Shown here piece by piece: positions 1-7,640 of a stretch of DNA of 18,271 nucleotides. This DNA is from Candidatus Pelagibacter sp. (GTDB taxonomy: Bacteria > Pseudomonadota > Alphaproteobacteria > Pelagibacterales > Pelagibacteraceae). The stretch lies in NCBI GenBank assembly GCA_028097785.1, contig JAOHFB010000013.1:1-18271 (forward strand), given 5' to 3'. How positions within the stretch are numbered: the first letter of the stretch is position 1; every line of letters begins with the position of its first letter. The notes below the pieces were generated by a model. The model did not search any database. It had not been told where the DNA came from and saw only the letters and a program-made list of their open reading frames with translations. Both the position numbers and the translations under genes were made by a program.

Positions 1-655
1 TTTTAATCATTCGCTCTGTTCTTTTGCCAATTCTTTGAATTAGTTCTTCACGTGGATAATCAATGTAAATTTTATAAAAATCTTCTTTTTCAAAATATGA
101 TTTTGTGTTTTTAAACCAATCATGAAGTGATTTTTGAGTATACTGTTTAACTTCATAAGCTCTGATTGATCTTTGAGTATCAGTTGAATTAATTTTTTCT
201 TTAGAATTTGGATCAAGCTTTATAAGTTTTTGATAAAATTTTTTCTGTCCTAATTTCTTTTGTAAATCTCTTATGTTTTTTCTATATTTAATTGGAATAT
301 TGGGAATACTTACCAACCCTTCTGTTAAAGCTTTAAAATATAATCCTGTTCCACCTACAAAGATTGGAATTTTTTTTTTTCGTCTTACTTCTTTAATTTT
401 TTTAATTGCATTTTTTAACCAATCTCCTGTTGAGAAATTATTTTTAACACTATGGAAACCATATAAGTGATGTTTTATGCTTTGATAATCTTTAAGGTTG
501 GGGCGAGCTGATAAAATTTTTAATTCTTTATAAACTTGCATGCTATCTGCATTAATGATTTCACCATTAATTTTTTTAGCTAATTTAATTGAAAAGTTTG
601 ATTTTCCTGAAGCAGTTGGCCCAGAAATTAAAATAATCTTGGATTTTAAATCCAT
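1..655 (-). CDS. miaA: tRNA dimethylallyltransferase MiaA, N-terminal part (cut by window edge)
   Basis: Partial gene; about 218 codons are present and the C-terminus lies outside the window. MiaA transfers a dimethylallyl group from DMAPP to A37 of tRNAs that read codons starting with U. The translated minus strand starts MDLKSKIILISGPTASGKS, giving the P-loop GPTASGKS at residues 12-19. It is followed by the DSMQVY motif (37-42) that binds the tRNA base and substrate, the SARP segment (49-52) and GGTGLYFKALTEG near residue 101, all characteristic of MiaA. The ATG at 655-653 lies two bases after the htrA stop (TGATCATG), so it is the last visible gene of the hflK-hflC-DUF2065-htrA-miaA operon and is probably translationally coupled. 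Identification is firm from the motifs; only completeness is unknown. Confidence 0.95.
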   Translation of the reverse strand, partial: MDLKSKIILISGPTASGKSNFSIKLAKKINGEIINADSMQVYKELKILSARPNLKDYQSIKHHLYGFHSVKNNFSTGDWLKNAIKKIKEVRRKKKIPIFVGGTGLYFKALTEGLVSIPNIPIKYRKNIRDLQKKLGQKKFYQKLIKLDPNSKEKINSTDTQRSIRAYEVKQYTQKSLHDWFKNTKSYFEKEDFYKIYIDYPREELIQRIGKRTERMIK

Positions 656-657
656 GA

Positions 658-2067
658 TCAGTCTAGCTTAATACCAATATATCTTCTTTGATTTTGATTA
701 TTATATATTGCTAATAAAATTGTTTTTTGATTTGATTTTAAAACATCCTTAACAATTTTCTCTAAATCTTGCGCATCCTTTATTTTTATTTTTTGAGCTT
801 CAACTATAATACTATTGGCCTCTATTGATTTCAGCAGTGGACTAGTATTTCCTATTTGCGTAACAACCAATCCTGAAATTTGATTAGGAAGTTTTCTAGT
901 CTTAATGTCTTCTTTTGTTAGTTTTCTAACAGTAATTTTTAAATCTTCTATGATTGTATCTTTAGGAGCTTCAGTTTTTTTATCACTAACTTTAAAATCA
1001 TCTGATGTTTCTAATCTACCTAAAAGAATACTTTTTGTTATTTCTTTTTTATTTCTCCAAACTTTAACCTTAACAGTTGTTCCAACTTTTGTTTTAGCAA
1101 CTATTGCTGGCAATTCTTTCATTTGATTAATTCTAACACCATTAAATTCTAAAATAATGTCACCAGCTTTTATCCCACCTTTATCTGATGGACTATTCTC
1201 TGCAACACTTGCAACTAATGCTCCTCTAGGTTCATCTAATTTTTCAACGTCAGCTATTTCTTGAGTAACATCTTGAATCCTAACTCCCAGCCAACCTCTT
1301 TTTGTTTCACCAAACTCAATTAATTGATCTATAACTAGCTTTGCATCATTAGCTGGTATTGAAAAACCAATTCCAATAGATCCATTTCTTCCAAGAATTG
1401 CTGTGTTTATTCCTATTACATCGCCATTCATGTCAAATAATGGTCCACCTGAATTACCTGAATTTATTGATGCATCAGTTTGTATGTAGTCTTCGTATCT
1501 TGATAGTCCAATTGATCTATTTCTTGCTGAAATAATTCCTGATGTGACTGTTCCACCTAATCCAAAAGGGTTTCCAATAGCTATAACCCAATCGCCAATT
1601 CTTGCTTTATCAGAATCTCCAAATTGAACTGGTATAAAATTTTCATCTGTTTCTAATTGTAAAACGGCAATATCTGACAAAGGGTCAGCTCCGATAACTT
1701 TTGCTTTAAATTCTTGATCTCCATTTACTCTAACAATGATATCTTCTGCTCCTTGAATTACGTGATTATTAGTAACCACTAATCCTTTTTCATCAATTAT
1801 AAATCCTGAGCCCAAAGCTGAAGACTTTCTCTCTTGAGGAGTTCCAAATTCTCTAAACATATCTTCAAAAGGCGATCCCGGAGGAAACGTAAATGGTAGG
1901 GGATTAGTATTTGTAACTACAGTTTGGGTAGTTGAAATATTTACAACTGATGGCATCAATCTTTCAGCAAGATCAGCAAATGATGCAGGCACTGAATTAG
2001 AGTTTGAAATGGTTTGTAAATTAAAAGTAAAAAATAATGCTAATAATATAAATTTAATTTTTTTCAT
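658..2067 (-). CDS. Periplasmic Do-like serine protease (HtrA/DegP/MucD family)
   Basis: 469-aa HtrA-family protease, expected to degrade or refold damaged proteins in the periplasm. Residues 1 to about 22 form a signal peptide (KK, then a hydrophobic stretch). The trypsin-like domain carries a complete triad: H102 in VTNNHVI, D132 in DPLSDIAVL and S206 in SINSGNSGGPLFD. The loop before it (residues ~54-80, rich in P, F and G) matches the LA loop of DegP/DegQ proteins. Two PDZ domains follow: PDZ1 at ~255-345 (LGVRIQDV, then GGIKAGDIILEFNG) and a more diverged PDZ2 at ~375-469. The length is normal for the family. It starts one base after the DUF2065 stop and ends two bases before miaA. Whether to call it degP, degQ or mucD cannot be decided from sequence alone, so no symbol is given. 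Confidence 0.94.
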   Translation of the reverse strand: MKKIKFILLALFFTFNLQTISNSNSVPASFADLAERLMPSVVNISTTQTVVTNTNPLPFTFPPGSPFEDMFREFGTPQERKSSALGSGFIIDEKGLVVTNNHVIQGAEDIIVRVNGDQEFKAKVIGADPLSDIAVLQLETDENFIPVQFGDSDKARIGDWVIAIGNPFGLGGTVTSGIISARNRSIGLSRYEDYIQTDASINSGNSGGPLFDMNGDVIGINTAILGRNGSIGIGFSIPANDAKLVIDQLIEFGETKRGWLGVRIQDVTQEIADVEKLDEPRGALVASVAENSPSDKGGIKAGDIILEFNGVRINQMKELPAIVAKTKVGTTVKVKVWRNKKEITKSILLGRLETSDDFKVSDKKTEAPKDTIIEDLKITVRKLTKEDIKTRKLPNQISGLVVTQIGNTSPLLKSIEANSIIVEAQKIKIKDAQDLEKIVKDVLKSNQKTILLAIYNNQNQRRYIGIKLD

Positions 2068-2068
2068 A

Positions 2069-2254
2069 CTAACTTTTAATATAATAAATAATTATAAATC
2101 CTATAATTGCAAAAATTAGCCCACCCGATCTTAATTGACTATCTTTTACAAGTTCTAATTTTCTTAACATACTTTTCATTTTTGATGGAAATATGGCATA
2201 CAAAATCCCCTCAATAAAAAGAAAAAGACCAAAAGCAATGATCAATTCTTTCAT
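2069..2254 (-). CDS. Small DUF2065 (YjeT-like) inner-membrane protein
   Basis: 61-aa protein with two hydrophobic segments, about residues 3-21 (ELIIAFGLFLFIEGILYAIF) and 44-59 (GGLIFAIIGFIIIYYI), joined by a basic loop (KMKSMLRKLELV). This two-helix layout with an LFxEGxLYAxFP-like first helix fits the DUF2065/YjeT family, which sits beside hflKC in many proteobacteria. Its function is not established. Here it lies between hflC (9 bases upstream) and htrA (1 base downstream), so it is co-transcribed with the membrane protein quality-control genes. The family call rests on pattern and context. Confidence 0.85.
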   Translation of the reverse strand: MKELIIAFGLFLFIEGILYAIFPSKMKSMLRKLELVKDSQLRSGGLIFAIIGFIIIYYIKS

Positions 2255-2263
2255 ATTTAGATA

Positions 2264-3133
2264 TTATTGAGATTTAGGTTTTATATTTCCAAAAAATTTA
2301 AAAAATTCACTATCAGGAGACAAAATTAAAGATGTATCTCCACCGATTAAAGCTGTTTCGTATGCTTGCATAGATCTATAAAATGCAAAAAATTCAGGGT
2401 CTCTTCCAAAAGCTTCTGCAAATATTTTATTTCTTTCACCATCACCTTCACCCTTCATAATCTCAGAGTTTTTATTAGCATCTGCTAAAATTATTGAAAC
2501 TTCTTTATCAGCCGTTGATGTAATAGTAACAGCCATTTCTGCACCTCGGGCTCTAAATTCCTTAGCTTCTCTCTCTCTTTCAGTTTGCATTCTTCTAAAA
2601 ATTGCTTCACTGTTTGCTTGTGGAAGGTCTGCTCTTTTAATTCTTACATCTACAATTTCAATGCCAAATTTTTGAGCCTCTGCATTAACCCCTACTTGAA
2701 TTAATGACATTTGTTTTGATCTATCTTTAGATAATAATGTTTGTAGTTCTTGTTGTCCTAAAACATTTCTAATTCTTGAGTTAATAACTGTTGCCAATCT
2801 TGATCTTGCAACTCTTTCATTTCCAACTGAAATATAAAATTTTAATGGATCTACAATTTTAAACCTTGCAAAAGCATCTACGATCAATCTTTTTTGATCT
2901 GATGCAATAACTTCTGCTGGTGGAGTATCTAAGTTCAATATTCTTTTATCTAGATAAACTACGTTTTGAATAAATGGGATCTTAAAGTTTAAACCTGGTT
3001 CAACTATGATCCTCTTAGGATCACCAAATTGAAGAACGATTGCTTGATTAACTTCTTTAATAATAAATACAGAAAAGAAAACTAGAGCCCCAATTATAGC
3101 AATTATTGGTAATAAAATTTTTTGTACTTTCAT
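2264..3133 (-). CDS. hflC: HflC, membrane SPFH-domain protein (FtsH regulator)
   Basis: 289-aa stomatin/prohibitin (SPFH) protein. HflC pairs with HflK in a large periplasm-facing membrane assembly that surrounds and modulates the AAA protease FtsH. One N-terminal membrane helix is visible (residues ~6-26, ILLPIIAIIGALVFFSVFII). The SPFH domain follows (NQAIVLQFGDPKRIIVEPGLNFKIPF, then LDTPPAEVIASDQKRLIVDAFARFKI). A charged helical region comes next, with RMQTEREREAKEFRARGAE, a signature of HflC. The ATG directly follows the hflK stop (TAAATG), the classic hflKC arrangement. Length is normal. It differs from HflK in lacking the glycine-rich N-terminus. Confidence 0.96.
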   Translation of the reverse strand: MKVQKILLPIIAIIGALVFFSVFIIKEVNQAIVLQFGDPKRIIVEPGLNFKIPFIQNVVYLDKRILNLDTPPAEVIASDQKRLIVDAFARFKIVDPLKFYISVGNERVARSRLATVINSRIRNVLGQQELQTLLSKDRSKQMSLIQVGVNAEAQKFGIEIVDVRIKRADLPQANSEAIFRRMQTEREREAKEFRARGAEMAVTITSTADKEVSIILADANKNSEIMKGEGDGERNKIFAEAFGRDPEFFAFYRSMQAYETALIGGDTSLILSPDSEFFKFFGNIKPKSQ

Positions 3134-4237
3134 TTAATTACTCACTTTCTTTTTTCCTAATTCAGGAAGCGGTAAGTATGGCACCACACCAGAACCTGCA
3201 CCTTTTTCAATAATTACTTTATCTATATCAGCTAGCACTTTTTCCATAGTCTCAAGATACATTCTTTCTTGAGTAACTTCTTTAGCTTTTGCGTATTCAT
3301 TATAAATCGAATTAAATCTACTAGCTTCACCCTCAGATGCTGCAACTACTTGTTGTTTATATGCTTCCGCTGCTTGCATGATTTTTGCTGCTTCCCCTCT
3401 TGCTCTAGGGATCACATCATTTGCGTAAGCTTCAGCTTCATTTTTAGATCTTTCCATATCAGCTCTTGCAGCTTGAACATCTCTAAATGCATCAATTACT
3501 TGATCCGGTGGATCAGCTTTTTGAGTTTGAACTTGTGTAATTTGAATTCCACTTTGATACTCATCTAATATTGATTGAATTATTTCTTGTGTTTCAATTT
3601 CAATTTCAGCTCTTCCCTCAGTTAGGATTGGTTGAATTTCACTTTTAGCAATTACTTCTCTCATCGCTGTTTCTGCTGCAGCTTTTACAGATCCTTCAGG
3701 ATCTTGAATTTCAAATAAGAATTTACCAGCATCTTTAATTACCCAAAATACTGAAAAGTCTATATTCACAATATTTTCATCTCCTGTTAACATTAAACTT
3801 TCTTGAGGAACATCAGCTACTCCTCCACCTTGAGAAAAACCACTGTCTCTTTCTGATCTAAAACCAATATCAATTCTATTGACTTTTGTAACTTTAGGAG
3901 TTTCAACTGTCTCAATTGGAATTGGAATATGATAATGCAATCCCGGTTGGGTAGTTTTTATAAACTTACCAAATCTAAGAACGACACCTTGTTCATCAGG
4001 TCCCACTCTGTAAAGTCCACTTGCAAGCCAGACAAAAAGTAAAATAATTAAGATTAGACCAATTGGTTTCCCACCTGATTTACTTCCACCAGGTAAAAAT
4101 TTATTAATTTTATTTTGAATGTCTTTAATAATTGCATCTATGTCTGGTGGTGTTGGGCCTCTACCTGAGCCATTTCCACTTCCTCCAGGAGGTGTTCCCC
4201 ATGGACTTCCACCTCTACCTTTAAAATCATCTGACAT
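3134..4237 (-). CDS. hflK: HflK, membrane SPFH-domain protein (FtsH regulator)
   Basis: 367-aa partner of HflC. The N-terminus is Gly/Pro/Ser-rich (GRGGSPWGTPPGGSGNGSGR), the usual HflK hallmark. It is followed by a membrane helix at residues ~58-76 (PIGLILIILLFVWLASGLY) and an SPFH domain (VGPDEQGVVLRFGKF, then TQPGLHYHIPIPIETV). The C-terminal part is a long charged helix (VQAARADMERSKNEAEAYANDVIPRARGEAAKI) that drives oligomerisation in this family. It is the first gene of the minus-strand operon. The ATG lies only 51 bases from the divergent mrp start, so both promoters must fit in that gap. Length and domain order are standard. Confidence 0.96.
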   Translation of the reverse strand: MSDDFKGRGGSPWGTPPGGSGNGSGRGPTPPDIDAIIKDIQNKINKFLPGGSKSGGKPIGLILIILLFVWLASGLYRVGPDEQGVVLRFGKFIKTTQPGLHYHIPIPIETVETPKVTKVNRIDIGFRSERDSGFSQGGGVADVPQESLMLTGDENIVNIDFSVFWVIKDAGKFLFEIQDPEGSVKAAAETAMREVIAKSEIQPILTEGRAEIEIETQEIIQSILDEYQSGIQITQVQTQKADPPDQVIDAFRDVQAARADMERSKNEAEAYANDVIPRARGEAAKIMQAAEAYKQQVVAASEGEASRFNSIYNEYAKAKEVTQERMYLETMEKVLADIDKVIIEKGAGSGVVPYLPLPELGKKKVSN

Positions 4238-4288
4238 ATGACAAAGTATATAGTGTCTTTATTATAAAAAACAAGTAATGATAAAAAA
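4238..4288. promoter_or_regulatory. Divergent promoter region between hflK and mrp
   Basis: Only 51 bases separate the two divergent starts. On the minus strand, TTGTTT (4274-4269) and TATACT (4250-4245) are 18 bases apart and could drive the hflK operon. That would put the transcript start almost at the hflK ATG, giving a very short or no leader. On the plus strand an AT-rich TATTATAA-type -10 (about 4259-4266) could serve mrp. These are pattern matches in AT-rich DNA, so exact boxes are uncertain. Confidence 0.4.
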
Positions 4289-5113
4289 ATGACTGATAAA
4301 AAGCCAGAACTTAGTGACGCAATGAAGAAAAAACTGAAGCCCAGAAAGTTCATTAAAAATCCAATTTTAGGAACAAAATTTACTATAGCAATTTCGAGTG
4401 CCAAAGGTGGAGTTGGTAAATCTACTTTTGCAACAAATCTTGCGTTAGCTTTAAAACAAGTTGGCTGTAAAGTTGGTCTACTCGATGCTGATATTTATGG
4501 TCCATCAGTTCCAAAGATGTTTAATATAAATGAAAAACCTAAAAGTGATGGTCAAAAACTAGAACCAATAATTAAATATGACATTCAGTGTATGTCCATA
4601 GGTTTTTTAGCAGATCAGCAAACTCCAATGATCTGGCGTGGCCCTATGGTTACCAGTGCAATTAAAACTTTTACTCAAAAAGTTAATTGGAAAGATTTAG
4701 ATTTTATAATTGTCGATATGCCTCCAGGAACAGGTGATACACAGTTAACTTTTTCACAAGAAATAAAAATGGATGGTGCAATTATAGTCTCAACTCCTCA
4801 AGAAGTGGCTTTATTAGATGTTAAAAGAGGTATTAAAATGTTTGATAAACTTGGAGTAAAAATTTTAGGGCTGGTGGACAACATGAGTTATTTTACTGGA
4901 GATGATGGCAAGAAATATAAAATTTTTGGTGAAGGTGGTGTTAAAAAAACTGCAGAAGAATTTGAAAAAGAATTTCTAGGCGAGATACCTATTAATCCTG
5001 AAGTTGGAAAATGTGGTGATGAAGGAAAGCCTATAGTTGAAGCTAATCCTGAACATGAAATTTCAAAAATATATTTAGATTTTGCAAATAAAATTAAATC
5101 AACTTATCTTTAA
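4289..5113 (+). CDS. mrp: Mrp/ApbC-type P-loop ATPase (Fe-S carrier family), short form
   Basis: 274-aa MinD/Mrp-type ATPase; relatives bind a bridging [4Fe-4S] cluster as dimers and pass it to apoproteins. The deviant Walker [12 protein letters not shown] lies at residues ~37-47. [35 protein letters not shown] and [17 protein letters not shown] (Walker B) are all typical of Mrp. Two differences from the textbook protein are visible. The N-terminal MIP18/DUF59 domain of longer Mrp proteins is missing, replaced by about 30 basic residues. The segment after NMSYF reads [12 protein letters not shown] with no CxxC pair, which normally ligates the cluster. The last 20 bases overlap the convergent thyX end. 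The family call is firm; Fe-S function is less certain given the missing cysteines. Confidence 0.93.
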   Translation: MTDKKPELSDAMKKKLKPRKFIKNPILGTKFTIAISSAKGGVGKSTFATNLALALKQVGCKVGLLDADIYGPSVPKMFNINEKPKSDGQKLEPIIKYDIQCMSIGFLADQQTPMIWRGPMVTSAIKTFTQKVNWKDLDFIIVDMPPGTGDTQLTFSQEIKMDGAIIVSTPQEVALLDVKRGIKMFDKLGVKILGLVDNMSYFTGDDGKKYKIFGEGGVKKTAEEFEKEFLGEIPINPEVGKCGDEGKPIVEANPEHEISKIYLDFANKIKSTYL

Positions 5114-6041
5114 GATCAAAAGCAGTCATTAATTCGTTCCATTCTCTTTTTGAGAGACCTGAACTATCTACATCAATATTTTCACCTTTAATAAGTTTTT
5201 GAATAATTGCTTTTCCTTTAGCTGAAACTTCAGTTCCTCCAACTCTATAATCCATAAAAGCATCATAAGTAATTGGAACCCATTTCTTAACTGTATCTAA
5301 CATGATATCAGCATAAACTCTAATTTCATATTGAGCATGACTGTCGGCTCTAAGTCTTAAAAAATTCATTAAATTTAATAAATCTGTTTTCCAATACCAC
5401 TGGGTATAAGTATTTAAAGTTAAATTCATTCTTGCAAGTTCTCTGGCTAGTCCTTTTTTATTTTCATCAATAGTTGATCCATCAAATCTTTCATTCAACA
5501 TTGTTTCATAATTATCATAAGTTCTCTCAGCATCATTTTTCAAAAGTTCTAAAACTTCTTTGGCTTGTTCACCCTCTAGAACATCTCCTCTACCCTGTCT
5601 ATTGCTTGTAGATTGAGCAGCCAAATTATCTTGTGATGGTAGATAAAATTCTTTATCAAGTATTGAATATCTTGCAGAGTATTCATTAACATTTGCTGTT
5701 CTATGTCTGATCCATTGTCTTGCAATGAATATAGGAAGTTTAATGTGGTATTTGATTTCACACATTTCAAATGGCGTGCTATGCCAATGCCTCATTAAAT
5801 ATTTTATCAAACCTTTATCAGTTGATACTTGCTTAGTTCCTTTACCGTAAGAAACTCTAGCGGATTGGACTATAGATGTGTCATCACCCATATAATCAAC
5901 TACTCTTACAAAACCATGGTCTAAAGCTGGAATTGCTTCGTATAAAATCTTTTCAAGTTCTGGAGCAGTTACCCTTTTTGTTGGATTGCTCTGACTTTGT
6001 TGATTTTTTATTTCGTCTGCCTGTTCTTTAGTTAATTTCAT
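5094..6041 (-). CDS. thyX: Flavin-dependent thymidylate synthase ThyX
   Basis: 315-aa ThyX, which methylates dUMP to dTMP using methylenetetrahydrofolate and reduced FAD. The signature [14 protein letters not shown] begins at R112 and matches the ThyX motif RHRx7S. Other family features are [39 protein letters not shown] upstream of it, and [31 protein letters not shown] with the H/R substrate-binding end. The frame stays open to 6164, but that 41-residue extension ([12 protein letters not shown]...) is antisense to the tmRNA acceptor piece and is not ThyX-like. The ATG at 6041 ([11 protein letters not shown]) is therefore chosen. No strong ribosome-binding site is visible. The 3' end overlaps mrp tail-to-tail by 20 bases. 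Confidence 0.95.
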   Translation of the reverse strand: MKLTKEQADEIKNQQSQSNPTKRVTAPELEKILYEAIPALDHGFVRVVDYMGDDTSIVQSARVSYGKGTKQVSTDKGLIKYLMRHWHSTPFEMCEIKYHIKLPIFIARQWIRHRTANVNEYSARYSILDKEFYLPSQDNLAAQSTSNRQGRGDVLEGEQAKEVLELLKNDAERTYDNYETMLNERFDGSTIDENKKGLARELARMNLTLNTYTQWYWKTDLLNLMNFLRLRADSHAQYEIRVYADIMLDTVKKWVPITYDAFMDYRVGGTEVSAKGKAIIQKLIKGENIDVDSSGLSKREWNELMTAFDLKDKLI

Positions 6042-6049
6042 GATTGTTA

Positions 6050-6077
6050 TTGAATCTGTTGTAATTCCTTTTATATT
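6050..6077 (+). promoter_or_regulatory. Probable sigma-70 promoter of ssrA
   Basis: TTGAAT (6050-6055) and TATATT (6072-6077) are separated by 16 bases on the plus strand. A start about 7 bases later would coincide with a small GTTGG/CCAAC hairpin at 6084-6097 that could form the 5' end of the pre-tmRNA. The opposite strand has TTGGAA/TATAAA about 15 bases apart in the same segment, which could serve thyX, so the two promoters appear to overlap back-to-back. Pattern-based only. Confidence 0.45.
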
Positions 6078-6083
6078 AATAAT

Positions 6084-6343
6084 GTTGGTTTTCCAACTAC
6101 GACGATAAACGAATTTCGTAATAACCATTGCGGACGTGGGGGCAGTACCCACCACCTCCACCATTACAACTCATGGGGGTGAACTAGATTCGACGGGTGA
6201 CTAAAGGCTATTCTTTCGTTCGGGATTGTTCCACCGTGACGGGCAAATTTATAATTGCTAACGAAAGTTACGCACTTGCTGCCTAATTAACTTTGTTAAT
6301 TAAGTAGACGGGGTTTGGGGCACCTGGCAACAGAACGCCCCTT
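6084..6343 (+). ncRNA. ssrA: tmRNA gene, circularly permuted two-piece alphaproteobacterial form
   Basis: tmRNA rescues stalled ribosomes by adding a degradation tag. The gene is permuted: the acceptor piece comes first. In it GCGGACGTGGG leads into a 5-bp T stem (6136-6140 with 6148-6152, 7-base loop GGCAGTA), then acceptor strand CACCTCC (6153-6159), A, and an encoded CCA (6161-6163). An 11-base spacer (6164-6174) follows, then the coding piece starting GGGGGTG (6175-6181). That strand pairs with CACCTCC over 7 bp with one G-U pair, and continues AACTAGATTCGACGGG as in all tmRNAs. TTCGTT in the coding piece is complementary to AACGAA in the acceptor piece, consistent with P2. The tag frame (6257-6286) reads ANESYALAA then stop; the stop lies in a perfect TAATTAAC/GTTAATTA hairpin. 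The 3' end is a GGGGC/GCCCC hairpin at 6317-6341. Exact processed ends are estimated. Confidence 0.93.
6319..6343 (+). repeat. Left att core (3' end of ssrA)
   Basis: Begins GGCACCTGGCAACAG and ends AACGCCCCTT. It is identical over 25 bases to 17879-17903, and the bases on both sides differ between the copies. It forms the loop and 3' strand of the terminal GGGGC/GCCCC hairpin of the tmRNA coding piece, so an element carrying this sequence restores a functional ssrA on insertion. This is the usual logic of integration at tRNA and tmRNA 3' ends. Confidence 0.8.
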
Positions 6344-6393
6344 AACTATCCATGATTCTTTAATCATAGCAACAGTTCCAGAAAGCAATAATC

Positions 6394-6438
6394 AAAAAGA
6401 CGTTCATAGGACGTTATTTAGAAAGTGGAAAGGACGTT
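6394..6438 (+). repeat. Left subterminal repeat with GACGTT motifs (candidate integrase arm sites)
   Basis: Three copies of a (G/A)GACGTT motif start at 6398, 6409 and 6432; the last is directly before the integrase ATG. The first 28 bases (6394-6421) align with 17770-17798 near the right end, with about 23 of 30 aligned positions equal, including an exact CGTTATTTAG. Such repeats just inside both att cores are expected for a tyrosine recombinase with an arm-binding domain. The last motif overlaps the integrase translation start region, so binding could also repress int. Confidence 0.55.
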
Positions 6439-7443
6439 ATGGCATACATAAGAGTTAAGCGTGGGAAGTTTAAAGTTGAGATAAATAAAAAAGGTTATCC
6501 AAGAGTTTTTAAATCATTTCATACAATCAAGGACGCTAAGAAATTTGCAAAAGAAGTGGAGTCGCAAATGGAAAGACAAGTGTTTGAGGATTACTCTGGG
6601 GCAAGAGGAATTACTCTTAAAGAAATTTTAATTAAATATAGAGATAAAAAAACTGTAAATAAAAAAGGTGTAAGAGAAGAAACTTCCACTATTAATTTTT
6701 TAATTAAACATAAGATCAGTTTAAATTCATTAATGCGGTTGAAATCACACCATATTCATAAGCTAATGAATGAATTGGGTTCTACCAGGAAACCATCAAC
6801 CGTTAAGAAGTATGTAGTTATCATTTCTCATGCCTGGCGTGTAGCAAGGAAAGAATGGGGAATTAATTTACCACCAGAAAATCCTTGTGACATGGTTACA
6901 CTTCCAAAAGTCAATGACGCTAGGGACAGAATACTATCTAAATCTGAATATGTGTTGCTCCTAGAGTCTTGTAGAAATTCACATTTAAACATTTTAGAGG
7001 ATATTGTGGTTTTTGCTTATTCTACCGGTGCAAGACAGGGAGAAATATTAAGGCTCACCCAAAACAATATTGATTATGAAAAAAAACTAATAACCTTTTT
7101 AGATACTAAAAATGGACAAGACAGAACAATCCCTGCGCCAGACAATGTATTAAACATTCTAAAAAAATATAGATTTGGAAAAAAAGTTTTTAATATTGTT
7201 GCCAGAAGATTAAGAAAACATTTTAAGATCGCTTGTATAAAAGCAGGAATTGCAGATTTTAGATTTCATGATCTAAGAGCTTGTTTTTGTACCAATGCTT
7301 TATTGAATGGCTGGAGCATTGCAGAAGTATCTACAGTAAGTGGACATAAAGATTGGTCACAATTAAAAAGATATACAAGAATTAAACCTGCAGATTTATT
7401 AGATAAAATAAATAAGGTTAATGTAGTTAAATTAATTGGATAG
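6439..7443 (+). CDS. int: Tyrosine recombinase (phage-type integrase)
   Basis: 334-aa site-specific recombinase expected to join the element's attP to the ssrA attB. The catalytic set is complete: R199 in STGARQGEILRL, K224 in DTKNGQDRTIP, H277 and R280 in FRFHDLRACF, H303 in VSGHKDW and the nucleophile Y312 in KRYTRI. The first ~60 residues (YIRVKRGKFKVEINKKGYPRVFKSFHT...AKKFAKEVE) have the beta-rich look of an arm-type DNA-binding domain. Residues ~60-155 form the SAM-like core-binding domain. It starts about 95 bases after the ssrA end and reads away from it, the standard placement of int beside attL. GGA lies close to the ATG, but the ribosome-binding site is not strong. It appears intact, so the element may still be mobile. 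Confidence 0.94.
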   Translation: MAYIRVKRGKFKVEINKKGYPRVFKSFHTIKDAKKFAKEVESQMERQVFEDYSGARGITLKEILIKYRDKKTVNKKGVREETSTINFLIKHKISLNSLMRLKSHHIHKLMNELGSTRKPSTVKKYVVIISHAWRVARKEWGINLPPENPCDMVTLPKVNDARDRILSKSEYVLLLESCRNSHLNILEDIVVFAYSTGARQGEILRLTQNNIDYEKKLITFLDTKNGQDRTIPAPDNVLNILKKYRFGKKVFNIVARRLRKHFKIACIKAGIADFRFHDLRACFCTNALLNGWSIAEVSTVSGHKDWSQLKRYTRIKPADLLDKINKVNVVKLIG

Positions 7444-7447
7444 TCCT

Positions 7448-7529
7448 AGAGTTTAAAGGTTTCCGAAAACGCATAGCAAATTCAAGGGAACTATTCCAAA
7501 TTAACATTAGTAGGAAACTTTTAAATTCT
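7448..7529 (+). repeat. Long imperfect inverted repeat directly after int
   Basis: Left arm 7448-7464 (AGAGTTTAAAGGTTTCC) pairs with right arm 7513-7529 (GGAAACTTTTAAATTCT) over 17 positions. The two non-Watson-Crick positions would both be G-U pairs in the plus-strand RNA. The 48-base loop holds a small GGAA/TTCC hairpin. It starts four bases after the int stop codon. There is no T tract after it, so it does not look like a simple intrinsic terminator. It could control int mRNA stability, as sib does in phage lambda (analogy only). Confidence 0.55.
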
Positions 7530-7532
7530 GTA

Positions 7533-7548
7533 TAAGACAGACACACAC
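7533..7548 (+). repeat. CA-rich motif, copy 1 of 2
   Basis: TAAGACAGACACACAC matches 9460-9475 at 15 of 16 bases. Both copies lie in the intergenic DNA just upstream of an element gene, one before the 100-aa/primase pair and one before the 219-aa gene. They could be shared operators or replication-protein sites. The function is unknown. Confidence 0.5.
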
Positions 7549-7566
7549 GAACAAAGAAACAATAAT

Positions 7567-7593
7567 CATTAATCACGAAACATTAATCACGAA
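7567..7593 (+). repeat. Tandem 13-bp direct repeat (iteron-like)
   Basis: CATTAATCACGAA occurs twice, at 7567-7579 and 7581-7593, one base apart. It is followed by a GAGTT/AACTC hairpin (7601-7605 with 7610-7614) and then the start of the 100-aa gene. The period of 14 bases and the position before a primase operon fit either an operator or a small iteron set at an origin. Neither role is shown. Confidence 0.5.
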
Positions 7594-7640
7594 CCCTTTC
7601 GAGTTTGGGAACTCATAACAATAAAAAAAGGTAGTTATTA

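Noticed and set aside
4138..4404. 88-aa minus-strand frame spanning the hflK/mrp gap
   Set aside because: It overlaps the start of mrp and of hflK in other frames and reads like low-complexity antisense; both flanking genes are certain.
6042..6164. Open extension of the thyX frame upstream of its ATG ([12 protein letters not shown]...)
   Set aside because: It is antisense to the tmRNA acceptor piece, lacks ThyX similarity, and the ATG at 6041 gives a normal-length protein.
7567..7593. CRISPR array
   Set aside because: Only two 13-bp units one base apart, no spacers and no cas genes in the window.
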